This document shows, in pieces, positions 16,674 through 25,254 of a DNA stretch of 64,000 bases. The position numbers and the translations under genes are program-made. The notes under the pieces are model-generated. The model was given only the letters and a program-made list of their open reading frames with translations, did not search any database and had not been told where the DNA came from. Where the stretch lies: NCBI RefSeq assembly GCF_000367945.1, contig NZ_KB849179.1, forward strand, positions 2,834,057 through 2,898,056, read 5' to 3'. Position 1 is the first letter of the stretch; each line of letters begins with the position of its first letter. This stretch comes from Acinetobacter proteolyticus. GTDB lineage: Bacteria > Pseudomonadota > Gammaproteobacteria > Pseudomonadales > Moraxellaceae.

Positions 16674-17584
16674 ACCACTTGCTCCGTTTGCATGCTTTTA
16701 TGTACTCCATAGCTCCAATTCTTGGTGATCAGCCATTTGCGATATGCGGTCGCTAGTGCATCAGCTTTTGTCGGAATTTCCAGTTTTTCCAAAGGAAGTT
16801 TTAAAGGCAGATGATTTTCCAGAATCGGTTTGTCCTGAGTAAAAATTTTCTGTTGAAATAAAACCATATCGGTCATGCTGCTCGTCTGATCATCCAAAAT
16901 CATCAGTAAATGCGCCCGAATATGAGTTTCACTCAGGGGTTGAATGAAAAGACACACTACATCAGCAGGAATAATCCCCTTAGCCGCAGTATTCACTTTA
17001 TATAAAATTGCGTTTAAGGGGGAAGCAACGCGATAGATATATTCAGTTTCCTGCGGCTGAGGTGAACTCGGTGCGGCAAGTGGTTGAGTAAAAAAACATT
17101 CCGTTGCCCAGATTTCATCGACATCTTCACGCCATTCAACGTGATAGGGTTTGACTGCAGTTTCTGGTTCAGCTCCCAAAATACCTGTATGCACATACGG
17201 GAAATGTGCCATATCCAGAAAATTTTCTATGCCACGTAATGGTGATGTGCGTACCCCGTAAGCACCACATGGCACACGGCGTGCTTCTACAATTTCATAT
17301 TCATCAAGCTGAAATAATGGTTTTTTCTCAGTTCCGACACATAACCATACAAAACCAAAAGCCACTTGCACAGCCAAATTCAACATATCTGCCTCGAGTG
17401 AATCGAACTTCACCTGATAAACATGGACACCATCGATGATATCTCGATGGATATTTAAAGTTTGTCCATCCAGACATGTTTTTATCTGCTGGCACTGAAG
17501 GAATTCCTGCTCTGAAGCAACCACGATCCATTCACCCATCAAACTAGATGAAATCATCTGAGAATACTGCTGTGTATTAGGCAT
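16670..17584 (-). CDS. Rieske-type oxygenase catalytic subunit lacking its Rieske centre (NdmC-like)
   Basis: This 304-residue protein carries the mononuclear non-haem iron motif of Rieske oxygenases. N121 and D124 precede H127-F-P-Y-V-H132, and a C-terminal helix region FQQKIFTQDKPILENHLP to YRKWL matches the vanillate-demethylase type; D239 is a possible third ligand. The first ~80 residues resemble a Rieske domain (MGEWIVVASEQEF, LNIHRDIIDGVHVYQ, FGFVWLCVG), but the Cys-X-His and Cys-X2-His ligands are absent and the segment is shortened. Electrons would have to come from another protein, presumably the overlapping upstream Rieske gene. The ATG has GGAG about ten bases before it, inside that gene. 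The substrate is inferred as a purine from context. Confidence 0.8.
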   Translation of the reverse strand: MPNTQQYSQMISSSLMGEWIVVASEQEFLQCQQIKTCLDGQTLNIHRDIIDGVHVYQVKFDSLEADMLNLAVQVAFGFVWLCVGTEKKPLFQLDEYEIVEARRVPCGAYGVRTSPLRGIENFLDMAHFPYVHTGILGAEPETAVKPYHVEWREDVDEIWATECFFTQPLAAPSSPQPQETEYIYRVASPLNAILYKVNTAAKGIIPADVVCLFIQPLSETHIRAHLLMILDDQTSSMTDMVLFQQKIFTQDKPILENHLPLKLPLEKLEIPTKADALATAYRKWLITKNWSYGVHKSMQTEQVV

Positions 17585-18230
17585 GGCTGAGTTTCTCCGA
17601 CTCCAGATTTTCTCGCATCTGTTTTAATAAAGGATGACATTGAGTAGGCTTTGCGCTTTGCAATAGCATGGCATGTACCGTCACAACATTGGTCTGTGTC
17701 GGCGTGAGATAAATACGCAATGTACGATCTGCATCATCTCGCCAACTCAATCCATTGTGCATAGCGCATTCAGTCAAACCCGCTGCCAATAAGTAATCTT
17801 GTACTTGAGACAGTGTGACCGAGATAGTGACAGACCCTGCATAGACTAATTGTATTTCCTCAAATAAAGGATCAATGTCAGGTAAAGCATCTTCGCCATA
17901 CCAAATCAGGCCTGAATTTTCCATGACTGCATAAGATCTTGCACATACACTTTTCGGTGCGCGCTGTTCAGGCTGAGCAGGAATACGCTGACAATGCCCA
18001 TCTTCTGCGGCAAACTGCCAACCGTGATAGGCACAGACCAGACTTTCACCCTGTACCTGCCCCAAACTTAAACGCACACTACGATGTGGACAACGGTTTT
18101 CCCAGATTTGAACATGACCCTGCATGGAACGCCAGACAGCAACATCTTTATCCCTCACCAGAACCTGCTCTACCTCACCTGTTTCGATCAGTATAGAAGG
18201 CACTAACGGAATCCATTGACCTGTAATCAT
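17577..18230 (-). CDS. Stand-alone Rieske [2Fe-2S] protein with a degenerate catalytic remnant
   Basis: This 217-residue protein contains a full Rieske cluster site, C47-P-H49 and C66-A-Y-H69 (CPHRSVRLSLG and CAYHGWQF), within residues ~1-115. The remaining ~100 residues look like a shrunken oxygenase catalytic domain: DYLLAAGLTECAMHNG occupies the place of the two-histidine motif but keeps only one His and no Asp/His set. It could therefore supply electrons but probably not activate oxygen. ATG 18230 is nine bases from GAGG; ATG 18236 is a close alternative. Its end overlaps the oxygenase gene by eight bases. It begins 43 bases after the BMP-receptor stop, so it shares that transcript. Confidence 0.8.
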   Translation of the reverse strand: MITGQWIPLVPSILIETGEVEQVLVRDKDVAVWRSMQGHVQIWENRCPHRSVRLSLGQVQGESLVCAYHGWQFAAEDGHCQRIPAQPEQRAPKSVCARSYAVMENSGLIWYGEDALPDIDPLFEEIQLVYAGSVTISVTLSQVQDYLLAAGLTECAMHNGLSWRDDADRTLRIYLTPTQTNVVTVHAMLLQSAKPTQCHPLLKQMRENLESEKLSHA

Positions 18231-18272
18231 GCCCATTTTCCTCAATATAACTTAAACCACTTTAGCCAATTT

Positions 18273-19451
18273 TTATTTTGGCAATACACCTTGCACACCT
18301 TGTACATAGAAGTTCATTTTGTCGAGTTGCGCTTCGGTATAAACACTGCCCGCCTTGACAAATTCTTTACCTACCTGTGTATATAAAGGGCCTGCAAATG
18401 GATTCAATTTGCCTGCTTTAATCGCATCACGACGAGCTAATACCATCTTTTTGGCATCCGCAGAGACCGCTGTTCCAATATTTTCAACATTGATCGTACC
18501 TTCTTTAACACCATAGTAGATCGGTGCATTTCTCCATTTTTTCGCAGCAACATCTTTTAGCACTTTGTCGTAAATCGGATCCCAATGTAGTACCGCAGCA
18601 CCCAATTGTGCATCGCCACCAAATTTACCCATATCTGAGTTCCAACCTAATCCCCAAACACCTTTTTGTTTGGCTGCCTGAACAACTGCTGGCGAATCAG
18701 TATTTTGTAATAACACATCACAGCCTTGTGAAATCAAAGCCAATGCGGCATCACGTTCTTTACCCGGATCAAACCATGAACTAACCCAAACCACCTGTGT
18801 CGTGATTTTTGGATTAACACTACGCGCGCCAATGGTAAATGCATTGATATTACGCACTACTTCTGGAATGGGATAAGAACCAACAAAGCCAATTTTATTG
18901 GTCTTACTTTTGCTTCCCGCCAATACACCCATTAAATACGCCCCTTGATAGGTACGGATATTGTAGTTACCCATATTCTTACCAGACTTATAGCCCGTCG
19001 CATGCATAAATACGGTATTCGGATAAGTACGTGAAACTTTTTCCATCGCATTCATATAGCCAAATGACGTTCCGAAGATCACTTTATTGCCTTGCTGTGC
19101 TAGATTACGAAATACTCGCTCCGCATCTCCTGTTTCAGGCACATTGGCAACAAAGGTCGTTTTTACTGCTCCTTTCAGATCTTTTTCGGTGCGAATGCGA
19201 GATTGGTCATGTGCATATGTCCAGCCATGATCACCTGGCGGACCAATATAAACAAAAGCTGCTTTGAGTGGATCAGCCGCATAAGCTGCAGTCACCATTG
19301 TTGCTGTTGTCGATAGAGCCCCTACGGTGAGTAAACCACTACTAGCCGCACAAAATGCGGTCTTTTTAAATTTTGAGAATAATTTTGAAAATAAACCCTG
19401 CGGGCTTTGATCGTGTAACGTATTTGGATTTTTGTTCATTTCAATAGGCAT
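18273..19451 (-). CDS. BMP-family ABC transporter substrate-binding protein
   Basis: This 392-residue periplasmic binding protein of the BMP (PnrA/Med/NupN) family, which binds purine nucleosides in characterised members, has an unusually long N-terminal region (~60 residues) ending in a signal peptide cleaved near AAYAADP. The family marks are FVYIGPPGDHGWTYAHDQ, FGTSFGYMNAM, GFVGSYPIPEVVRNINAF and VLLQNTDSPAVVQAAKQKGVWGLGWNSD. GGGGT precedes the ATG. It is the first gene of a minus-strand run that continues into the Rieske, oxygenase and GST-like genes, while its cognate permeases and ATPase lie 5-9 kb downstream. That placement ties uptake and oxidation together. Confidence 0.9.
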   Translation of the reverse strand: MPIEMNKNPNTLHDQSPQGLFSKLFSKFKKTAFCAASSGLLTVGALSTTATMVTAAYAADPLKAAFVYIGPPGDHGWTYAHDQSRIRTEKDLKGAVKTTFVANVPETGDAERVFRNLAQQGNKVIFGTSFGYMNAMEKVSRTYPNTVFMHATGYKSGKNMGNYNIRTYQGAYLMGVLAGSKSKTNKIGFVGSYPIPEVVRNINAFTIGARSVNPKITTQVVWVSSWFDPGKERDAALALISQGCDVLLQNTDSPAVVQAAKQKGVWGLGWNSDMGKFGGDAQLGAAVLHWDPIYDKVLKDVAAKKWRNAPIYYGVKEGTINVENIGTAVSADAKKMVLARRDAIKAGKLNPFAGPLYTQVGKEFVKAGSVYTEAQLDKMNFYVQGVQGVLPK

Positions 19452-19803
19452 CGCATTACCCCAATTTTGTTATGGTATAAACGCCAGAAAATAAAATTGC
19501 TCGAATCACAATGATCTATTTTCCAGAATACATAGAGGTAAAATGCAACGTTTGCGCCAACATTCAGTTTAATATTTTTAATTGATCATTTTTAAATAAA
19601 GGTTATACAAAAATTAAAATAGATCATTCTTTAAATTAAAAATAAAATTCATAATAATCAAATTGTTAAAATAAAATTTTTTAGCAACCGCTACTTTCTC
19701 TTACGGCGCAATAATCGCTCCAAAAAGTAATTTCTTGATCGTGATAATTATTTTGCACAAGTGTGGAACATCTAGGACCCACACCTGCTTCAAAATCGTA
19801 TTT
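19452..19803. promoter_or_regulatory. AT-rich upstream region of the BMP-receptor / oxygenase operon
   Basis: These 352 bases contain no convincing gene. The region is strongly AT-rich, especially 19560-19690, and presumably carries the promoter for the BMP-receptor gene. I saw no riboswitch-like fold and no clear palindromic operator. The EamA gene ends at 19804 on the same strand. Confidence 0.45.
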
Positions 19804-20718
19804 CTAATTCCGAAGTAACTGCGCTACCTTTGCAGGAGTTTTCTTCTGTGCCATGACAATACCGATCAGAATCATGATCCCACCAATGCTGTGATAAACA
19901 GTCCAATGTTCCGACAACCACAGGCTGGCAATAATTGCGGTAAATACAGGCATTAAATTCATAAAAATACTGGTACGGTTTGGGCCAATCGCCTGTACCG
20001 CCACCATCCATAATAAAGGTGCAATCAGCGATGGAAACACCCCTGCATAGAAAACACTGGCTGCATTTTCAGCATTAATCCCATCTAGGCCAAACCAGAG
20101 CAAGAATGGGAGGTGATACAACAATGCAAACGCAATTTGTACATATAGACTGGTCAGCAATGGCAATTGCAGCTGCCATTTTTTTAGAAAAACCCCATAA
20201 AAGGCATAGAACCCGACAGCGAGTACCATCACCGCATCGCCCCAATGTCCGCCCTGTGCAAACAAACTGGAAATATGCCCTTGGCTCATGACATAGATCA
20301 AGCCAGCAAAGGACAACAGACTGCCAAAAATCGCAAAACGGTTTGGTGCATCTTTTAAAATGAAATAAGAGATAAAAATGGTAAATATCGGGACAAAGGC
20401 ATTCACAATGCCCATATTGGTTGCGGTGGTATAATGCGCTGCGGTATAAGAAAGACCTTGATACAACACCATCCCAAAAGCACTCAACACCGCTAATTTA
20501 GGCAGGTATGGCACAATTAAACTGCGCTGTTTCCATACTTTCGGTAGCATAAACGGGGTTAAAATAAGAAAGGCAACAAACCAGCGATAAAAACTGATAC
20601 TAACAGGTGAAATATAGTCCGCCACATAGCGGGTCACGGCAATATTCAGCGACCAAATCAATACCGCAATCAAGGGCAAAACAAAAGCCCATTTCTGGTA
20701 TTTACTTAACTGACCCAT
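19804..20718 (-). CDS. EamA-family (DMT superfamily) transporter
   Basis: This 304-residue inner-membrane protein has ten predicted transmembrane helices arranged as two EamA repeats (first ending near residue 140, second from ~150). The family phrases are LIWSLNIAVTRYVADYISPVSISFYRW and LLWMVAVQAIGPNRTSIFMNLMPVFTAI; these are quoted as landmarks below 30 residues apart in each repeat. ATG 20718 is chosen because GAGG lies a few bases upstream; in-frame ATGs at 20721 and 20742 are alternatives. Such carriers export amino acids, metabolites or nucleobases. It ends 352 bases before the BMP-receptor gene on the same strand, and its substrate cannot be named. Confidence 0.87.
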   Translation of the reverse strand: MGQLSKYQKWAFVLPLIAVLIWSLNIAVTRYVADYISPVSISFYRWFVAFLILTPFMLPKVWKQRSLIVPYLPKLAVLSAFGMVLYQGLSYTAAHYTTATNMGIVNAFVPIFTIFISYFILKDAPNRFAIFGSLLSFAGLIYVMSQGHISSLFAQGGHWGDAVMVLAVGFYAFYGVFLKKWQLQLPLLTSLYVQIAFALLYHLPFLLWFGLDGINAENAASVFYAGVFPSLIAPLLWMVAVQAIGPNRTSIFMNLMPVFTAIIASLWLSEHWTVYHSIGGIMILIGIVMAQKKTPAKVAQLLRN

Positions 20719-20821
20719 CATTTCCTCACCATATCTCAGCAATGGGAGTATTGTGGTAGATGTCCAAAATAATTGAAATATCGTATTTCAGACATTTATA
20801 TCGCAGTCACGACATCACTGC

Positions 20822-21466
20822 TTAGAATAGCTCCCAAGCACGCATCGCATGTTCAACCACTTTATGCAATTGTTCAACCGTTGCCCCATCTCGTGCCTGA
20901 ATAGTCAAACCTTGCACAACCGTTGCATAGAAGTCTGTCATTTCTTGTAAAGGCGCTGTTGCTGGCAAATCCCCGTTGGCAACCCCCTGCTCTAAACGCT
21001 CAAACAGTTTTTTCTTGGTCTGCAAACGCTTTTCCAGAATGTTGTGTTGCACCGCCTGTGCATTGTCCGAGCAGTTCATGGTGGCAACCACCAACATACA
21101 GCCTGCTGGTTTATTGGGTTGCGCTAAACGTTTGACGTTGTCATATAAATAAAGCTCAAATGCAACTTTGGCGGTTTTGGCTTCTAAAAAAATAGGCACA
21201 ATCGGACAAGCTTCATGCGCCAAATAATAATCGATGCATTTATAAAACAGCCCCGCTTTATCACCAAAGCTACTATATAAGCTTGGCGCAGTCAGCTCTA
21301 ACGCTTGTGTTAAATCACTGATCGACGTGGCTTCATAACCATGCTCCCAAAATAACAACATGGCTTTTTCCAAAGCCTGCTGCTCGTCAAAACACTTCGG
21401 ACGACCACGCTTCTTTTTCAAGCTGTCATCACAGGGTGTTGGCAGAGGATCAGGTGCATTTGTCAT
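20822..21466 (-). CDS. TetR-family repressor divergent from duplicated MFS exporters
   Basis: The N-terminal helix-turn-helix is clear: KKRGRPKCFDEQQALEKAM then TSISDLTQALELTAPSLYSS (residues ~18-65). A helical ligand-binding domain follows, with a C-terminal TetR_C-like part (GCMLVVATMNC). The start is uncertain: ATG 21466 gives a compact protein, ATG 21487 would add seven residues, and neither has a good ribosome binding site. The gene faces the MFS gene at 21613 across an intergenic region with two CGATC-centred palindromes, so autorepression plus control of the exporters is likely. The inducer is unknown. Confidence 0.88.
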   Translation of the reverse strand: MTNAPDPLPTPCDDSLKKKRGRPKCFDEQQALEKAMLLFWEHGYEATSISDLTQALELTAPSLYSSFGDKAGLFYKCIDYYLAHEACPIVPIFLEAKTAKVAFELYLYDNVKRLAQPNKPAGCMLVVATMNCSDNAQAVQHNILEKRLQTKKKLFERLEQGVANGDLPATAPLQEMTDFYATVVQGLTIQARDGATVEQLHKVVEHAMRAWELF

Positions 21467-21471
21467 AATAG

Positions 21472-21612
21472 TCACAGGTATTTTCATAACGATCACTATC
21501 AAATTAATTGACGCAGCAACATTAATCAACTATTTTATTTTATATCGATCGTTATAAAAAATTAATATTTTTCAATTTTATTGTTATCTAACTAACAATA
21601 AAGGGAATTTTT
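21472..21612. promoter_or_regulatory. Divergent tetR / MFS promoter with two operator-like palindromes (copy 1)
   Basis: Palindrome TATATCGATCGTTATA lies at 21541-21556 and a related site CATAACGATCACTAT at 21485-21499. The whole region, including a piece of the 5' tetR frame, is repeated at 22992-23133 ahead of the second MFS gene at a nearly constant offset of about 1,521 bases. Confidence 0.7.
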
Positions 21613-22836
21613 ATGGAAAATCCATCTGCAACTGACATCAGCTCACTGGAGTCAAACCGTTCGCAAGGAAACTGGCTCGCATTGCTCTCTGTTACCTTCA
21701 GCGCCTTTGCCTTGGTCACAGGTGAGTTTCTTGCGATTGGTGTACTCAATGACATCGCACGGGACTTTCAAGTCTCTGTAGGAACAGCAGGTCTAACCGT
21801 TTCATTGACCGCAATCGTCGGCATGTTTGCTGCAGTGCTGATTCCAATTTCGGCAAAGACACTGGATCGGCGTACTCTATTACTGATGCTCACGCTGCTG
21901 ATGATTGTTGCCAATCTGCTTACAGCATTTGCGCCTAACTTTATCCTGCTGTTAGTCGGACGTATCATTTTGGGCGTTGCCGTTGGCGGATTCTGGGCCA
22001 CTGCGGTTGCCTTAAGCGGTCGTCTTGCGCCACCTCATTTACCGATTGCCAAGGCAACGGCTTGGGTGGCCTTCGGCGTCACCTTGGCCAGTGTATTGGG
22101 TGTTCCGATGGGCACATGGTTGGCTCAGTATAATGGTTGGCAAACCTCTTTCACGGCGATTTCATTGATGGGGATAGTTCTGTTTATCTTCCAGTATCTA
22201 TATCTGCCTCAGCTCAAGCCAGCTTCTTCGCTACGCTGGAAAGAACTCCCGATCCTATTGCAACATCCTGCTGCACGTAAAGGCTTGATCATCTTTATTT
22301 TTATGGGTTTTGCACATTTTGCGGCGTATAGTTATTTTTCTGCCTTTTTTAAGCATCAATTGGACTTCTCTGACGGTTTGATTAGTCGCTTACTGCTGGT
22401 CTATGGGATTGCAGGGATTTTTGGCAATATTTTTGCAGGCTATCTGGGTCAGAAGAATATTCGTTATACCTTCGCAGTCAGTGGTATTACCTTCTTCTTT
22501 GCTTTTTTGTTCCTGCCGCTGTCTGGAGCACAGGTCAGCTCTGCAATCATATTGACGGCTTTATGGGGCTTCGCTTATGGCATTATCCCAACCGCAGTCA
22601 ACATCTGGATGTTTACCCATGCCCCTGAAGCTGTTGAAAAAGGTATGCCAATGGTGACATTGACCTTTTTAATCCTGATTGCGTTGGGCAGTATGTTTGG
22701 CGGCATTATCGTGGATTATTTTAATGGTACGGTGTTATTTTTCGCCATGCTGCCATTGGTCCTCTGTTCTCTGGTGTTGATCTTTACACTGGCACGCGGT
22801 CTGAACAATCCCAAAAGCCATGATCAAAAGCAATGA
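21613..22836 (+). CDS. MFS exporter, DHA1 family (copy 1 of a tandem pair)
   Basis: This 407-residue inner-membrane protein has twelve predicted helices. It is a DHA1-type drug or metabolite exporter resembling the sugar-efflux/NepI branch, judging by ALVTGEFLAIGVLNDIA, the motif-A-like loop PISAKTLDRRTLLL and GRIILGVAVGGFWATA. AAGGGAA precedes the ATG. The next gene encodes a close paralogue with the same landmarks (HLPIAKATA, LLLVYGIAGIFGN, GLNNPK), and the upstream regions are also duplicated. Regulation by the divergent TetR protein is likely. Substrates may be small metabolites or drugs; NepI itself exports purine ribonucleosides, which would fit the neighbouring module, but this link is speculative. 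Confidence 0.88.
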   Translation: MENPSATDISSLESNRSQGNWLALLSVTFSAFALVTGEFLAIGVLNDIARDFQVSVGTAGLTVSLTAIVGMFAAVLIPISAKTLDRRTLLLMLTLLMIVANLLTAFAPNFILLLVGRIILGVAVGGFWATAVALSGRLAPPHLPIAKATAWVAFGVTLASVLGVPMGTWLAQYNGWQTSFTAISLMGIVLFIFQYLYLPQLKPASSLRWKELPILLQHPAARKGLIIFIFMGFAHFAAYSYFSAFFKHQLDFSDGLISRLLLVYGIAGIFGNIFAGYLGQKNIRYTFAVSGITFFFAFLFLPLSGAQVSSAIILTALWGFAYGIIPTAVNIWMFTHAPEAVEKGMPMVTLTFLILIALGSMFGGIIVDYFNGTVLFFAMLPLVLCSLVLIFTLARGLNNPKSHDQKQ

Positions 22837-23133
22837 TACAAGTCGAGATGACCGACACAGCTATTTTAGGTTGAGATGGGCTTCATCTGTGATCAATGGT
22901 CGCTGCTATACAACAACAAGTTAAGGCGACCGTATGGATCGCTTTCTGTTCCAGTACCAATGATCCCAACCATACAAATTTATAATAAGCCTTACAGATA
23001 TTTTCATAATGATCACTATAAAAATATTTGACGGCGTTATATTTATCTACTATTTTATTTTATAGCGATCGTTATAAAAATTTAATTTATTCTCCACCCT
23101 TTTGTCATCCAACTGACAAATAAGGAAATTCTT
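22837..23133. repeat. Inter-paralogue spacer containing the duplicated promoter block (copy 2)
   Basis: Bases 22992-23133 repeat 21472-21612 with scattered substitutions, including an operator TATAGCGATCGTTATA at 23061-23076, the second site CATAATGATCACTAT and the leader before the start codon. The tetR coding frame does not continue on the minus strand beyond a few codons, so this is a truncated copy. Bases 22837-22990 hold nothing recognisable. Confidence 0.75.
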
Positions 23134-24348
23134 ATGGAACAATCCACCTCTTCAGACACACGACCCACTGAAACCACACAAGGAAGCTGGTATGCAATTT
23201 TAGCTGTCGCTGTTGCTGCCTTTGCATTAGTTACCAGTGAATTCTTACCTGTGGGCGTCCTCAATAGTGTCGCGGCGGACTTAAATATTTCCGTCGGGAC
23301 TGCAGGCTTAATCATTACCCTACCTGGGGTGATGGCTGCGATTGCCGCACCCTTACTACCAATTTCCGTGAAACAGCTGGATCGTCGCTATGTGTTGATC
23401 CTGTTGACTGCAATTATGGTGATTGCCAATACCATTACCGCTTTTGCAGATAGCTTCAATGTATTATTGCTCAGCCGTTTGGTACTCGGGATTTCAATTG
23501 GTGGTTTCTGGGCCACCGCCATCGCGCTCAGTGGCAAACTTGCACCAGCACATTTACCCATTGCCAAAGCGACCGCCATTGTGATGGCTGGGGTGACCTT
23601 TGCCACTGTTTTAGGGGTTCCAATCGGCACTTGGCTCAGTGAATTCTATGGTTGGCGCAGTGCCTTTGGAATTACCGCTGCAATCGGTTTGGTCGTGTTG
23701 GTGCTGCAACTGATTTTCTTACCTGCGCTGAAACCTGAGTCAGCCATTCATTTACGTGACCTACCGGCCTTACTCCGTACCCCCAAAGCACGTAGTGGGA
23801 TGCTGATTGTTCTGTTAATTGGTCTTGCTCACTTCTGTGCCTATAGCTATTTAGCACCGTTCTTTAAGAATATTGCTGGCTTTGATGGCACCACCATTGG
23901 TTCATTACTGTTACTGTATGGTATTGCAGGTATTTTTGGTAATGCCTTTGCTGGCTATAGCGGCAATTTAAATGTGCGCTATACCCTCGCCTTTGTTGGG
24001 ATCTGTTTTGCCATCGTATTCTTCGGCTTCCCAATTTTCGCGACTCACCAGTTTGGGGCAATTGTATTGACTGCTTTATGGGGCTTCGCTTTTGGTGCTT
24101 TCCCGACCTCAGCCAATATTTGGATGTTTGTGCATGCACCTCACGCGGTGGAAAAAGGCATGCCTCTATTCGTGGGGATGTTCCAAGTGATGATTGCCAC
24201 AGGTTCACTACTCGGTGGTTATGTGGTTGATCATTTCAATGAAAATATCTTAATTTATGGTGTAATCAGTTTTGTTGCCTTGGCATTGATTAGTATCTTT
24301 ACTTTGGCCAAAGGCCTAAACAATCCTAAAGTGACCTACGAAAACTAA
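23134..24348 (+). CDS. MFS exporter, DHA1 family (copy 2 of a tandem pair)
   Basis: This 404-residue paralogue of the preceding MFS protein has twelve predicted helices and the same landmarks: ALVTSEFLPVGVLNSVA, PISVKQLDRRYVLI, GISIGGFWATAIALSG, LLLLYGIAGIFGNAFAGY and GLNNPK near the end. TAAGGAA precedes the ATG. The two copies differ throughout by many substitutions, so the duplication is old and both frames have been kept intact. That suggests different substrates or a dosage benefit. An AraC-type regulator begins 14 bases downstream, probably on the same transcript. Confidence 0.88.
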   Translation: MEQSTSSDTRPTETTQGSWYAILAVAVAAFALVTSEFLPVGVLNSVAADLNISVGTAGLIITLPGVMAAIAAPLLPISVKQLDRRYVLILLTAIMVIANTITAFADSFNVLLLSRLVLGISIGGFWATAIALSGKLAPAHLPIAKATAIVMAGVTFATVLGVPIGTWLSEFYGWRSAFGITAAIGLVVLVLQLIFLPALKPESAIHLRDLPALLRTPKARSGMLIVLLIGLAHFCAYSYLAPFFKNIAGFDGTTIGSLLLLYGIAGIFGNAFAGYSGNLNVRYTLAFVGICFAIVFFGFPIFATHQFGAIVLTALWGFAFGAFPTSANIWMFVHAPHAVEKGMPLFVGMFQVMIATGSLLGGYVVDHFNENILIYGVISFVALALISIFTLAKGLNNPKVTYEN

Positions 24349-24362
24349 AATGGGCCCCTCAA

Positions 24363-25136
24363 ATGAAGCATGATGTTGCTGAACAATTTCCCTTTTTACA
24401 CGGTATAGAAGTCCATGAATTTCTATATCAAAAGGATGATATTGTCACACCGCATTCTTCACTTTGGGGTGATTTCAATTTTAGTTTGAATGGGACTTTA
24501 GAATTTGATATTGAAGGTCAATACTACCTCTCACCACCGAGTTATGGGTTGTGGTTACCGCCACGAACCGAACATCAATCATTGCCCGTTGAGCACGAAA
24601 TTCACTATATCTGTATTCGTCTGCATCCTAAGTTTGGTGATTTTTTAGGGGATAGTTGTCGCTGTTTTAGTATTGAACCGTTTTTTCGGGTCTTAGTGCT
24701 GCAAATCTTAGAGCAGCAAAAACAGGTTACTGCACCTGAATACCTTGAACACCTGCTTCAAGTTTTATTCGATCAACTCAAGCAGGCACCTGCCTATTCA
24801 CATTATTTGCCCCAAAGCAGCCACCCGATTTTAGCGCCAATCTTAGAAAAGCTGTCTGATCCTGAATTATTTAATAGCAGTTTACAGCAGGTATTACAGA
24901 ATTTTACGGTGAGCGAGCGGCACGTTCTACGTCTGAGTCAACAAGAGTTACAACTGTCGCTGTCAGAATGGCGTAATCGCGCCAAGATTATTTTTGCCAT
25001 CAACCAAATCCGCCAAGGGATGACCATTAAACAGTTGTCTTTTGCTTTGGGCTATCACCACAGCTCCAGCTTTATTGAGTTTTTTAAACGCTATACGGGA
25101 CAAACCCCCATTCAACTTAAAAATGCTTCTCTCTGA
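24363..25136 (+). CDS. AraC-family transcriptional regulator
   Basis: This 257-residue regulator has an N-terminal cupin-like sensing domain (DFNFSLNGTLEFDIEGQYYL, SYGLWLPPRTEHQS, residues ~35-90) and a C-terminal AraC DNA-binding region. The second helix-turn-helix is the clearer one (TIKQLSFALGYHHSSSFIEF and FKRYTGQTPIQ, ~220-252). The first is less canonical (VSERHVLRLSQQELQLSLSEW). The layout matches small AraC regulators of exporters. The gene starts 14 bases after the second MFS gene, suggesting that it senses a substrate or product of those exporters. No separate promoter was identified. Confidence 0.85.
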   Translation: MKHDVAEQFPFLHGIEVHEFLYQKDDIVTPHSSLWGDFNFSLNGTLEFDIEGQYYLSPPSYGLWLPPRTEHQSLPVEHEIHYICIRLHPKFGDFLGDSCRCFSIEPFFRVLVLQILEQQKQVTAPEYLEHLLQVLFDQLKQAPAYSHYLPQSSHPILAPILEKLSDPELFNSSLQQVLQNFTVSERHVLRLSQQELQLSLSEWRNRAKIIFAINQIRQGMTIKQLSFALGYHHSSSFIEFFKRYTGQTPIQLKNASL

Positions 25137-25254
25137 AATAAAGGCTTGGTTTTTCTGATTATTTGTATGGATTCATATCAAGAGCATTGCACTCTACCGC
25201 AATAGCAGTTAAAACAAACAGGTCTTGTCACAACAACAAATTAGGACATATCTT

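Noticed and set aside
19452..19803. Purine riboswitch ahead of the BMP-receptor gene
   Set aside because: The context suggested one, but I could not find the three-way junction or its conserved loops in the AT-rich leader.
22837..22990. Possible protein remnant in the spacer between the two MFS genes
   Set aside because: Short minus-strand frames continue the first few tetR-like codons but then show no recognisable homology and end early, so I cannot support a pseudogene.
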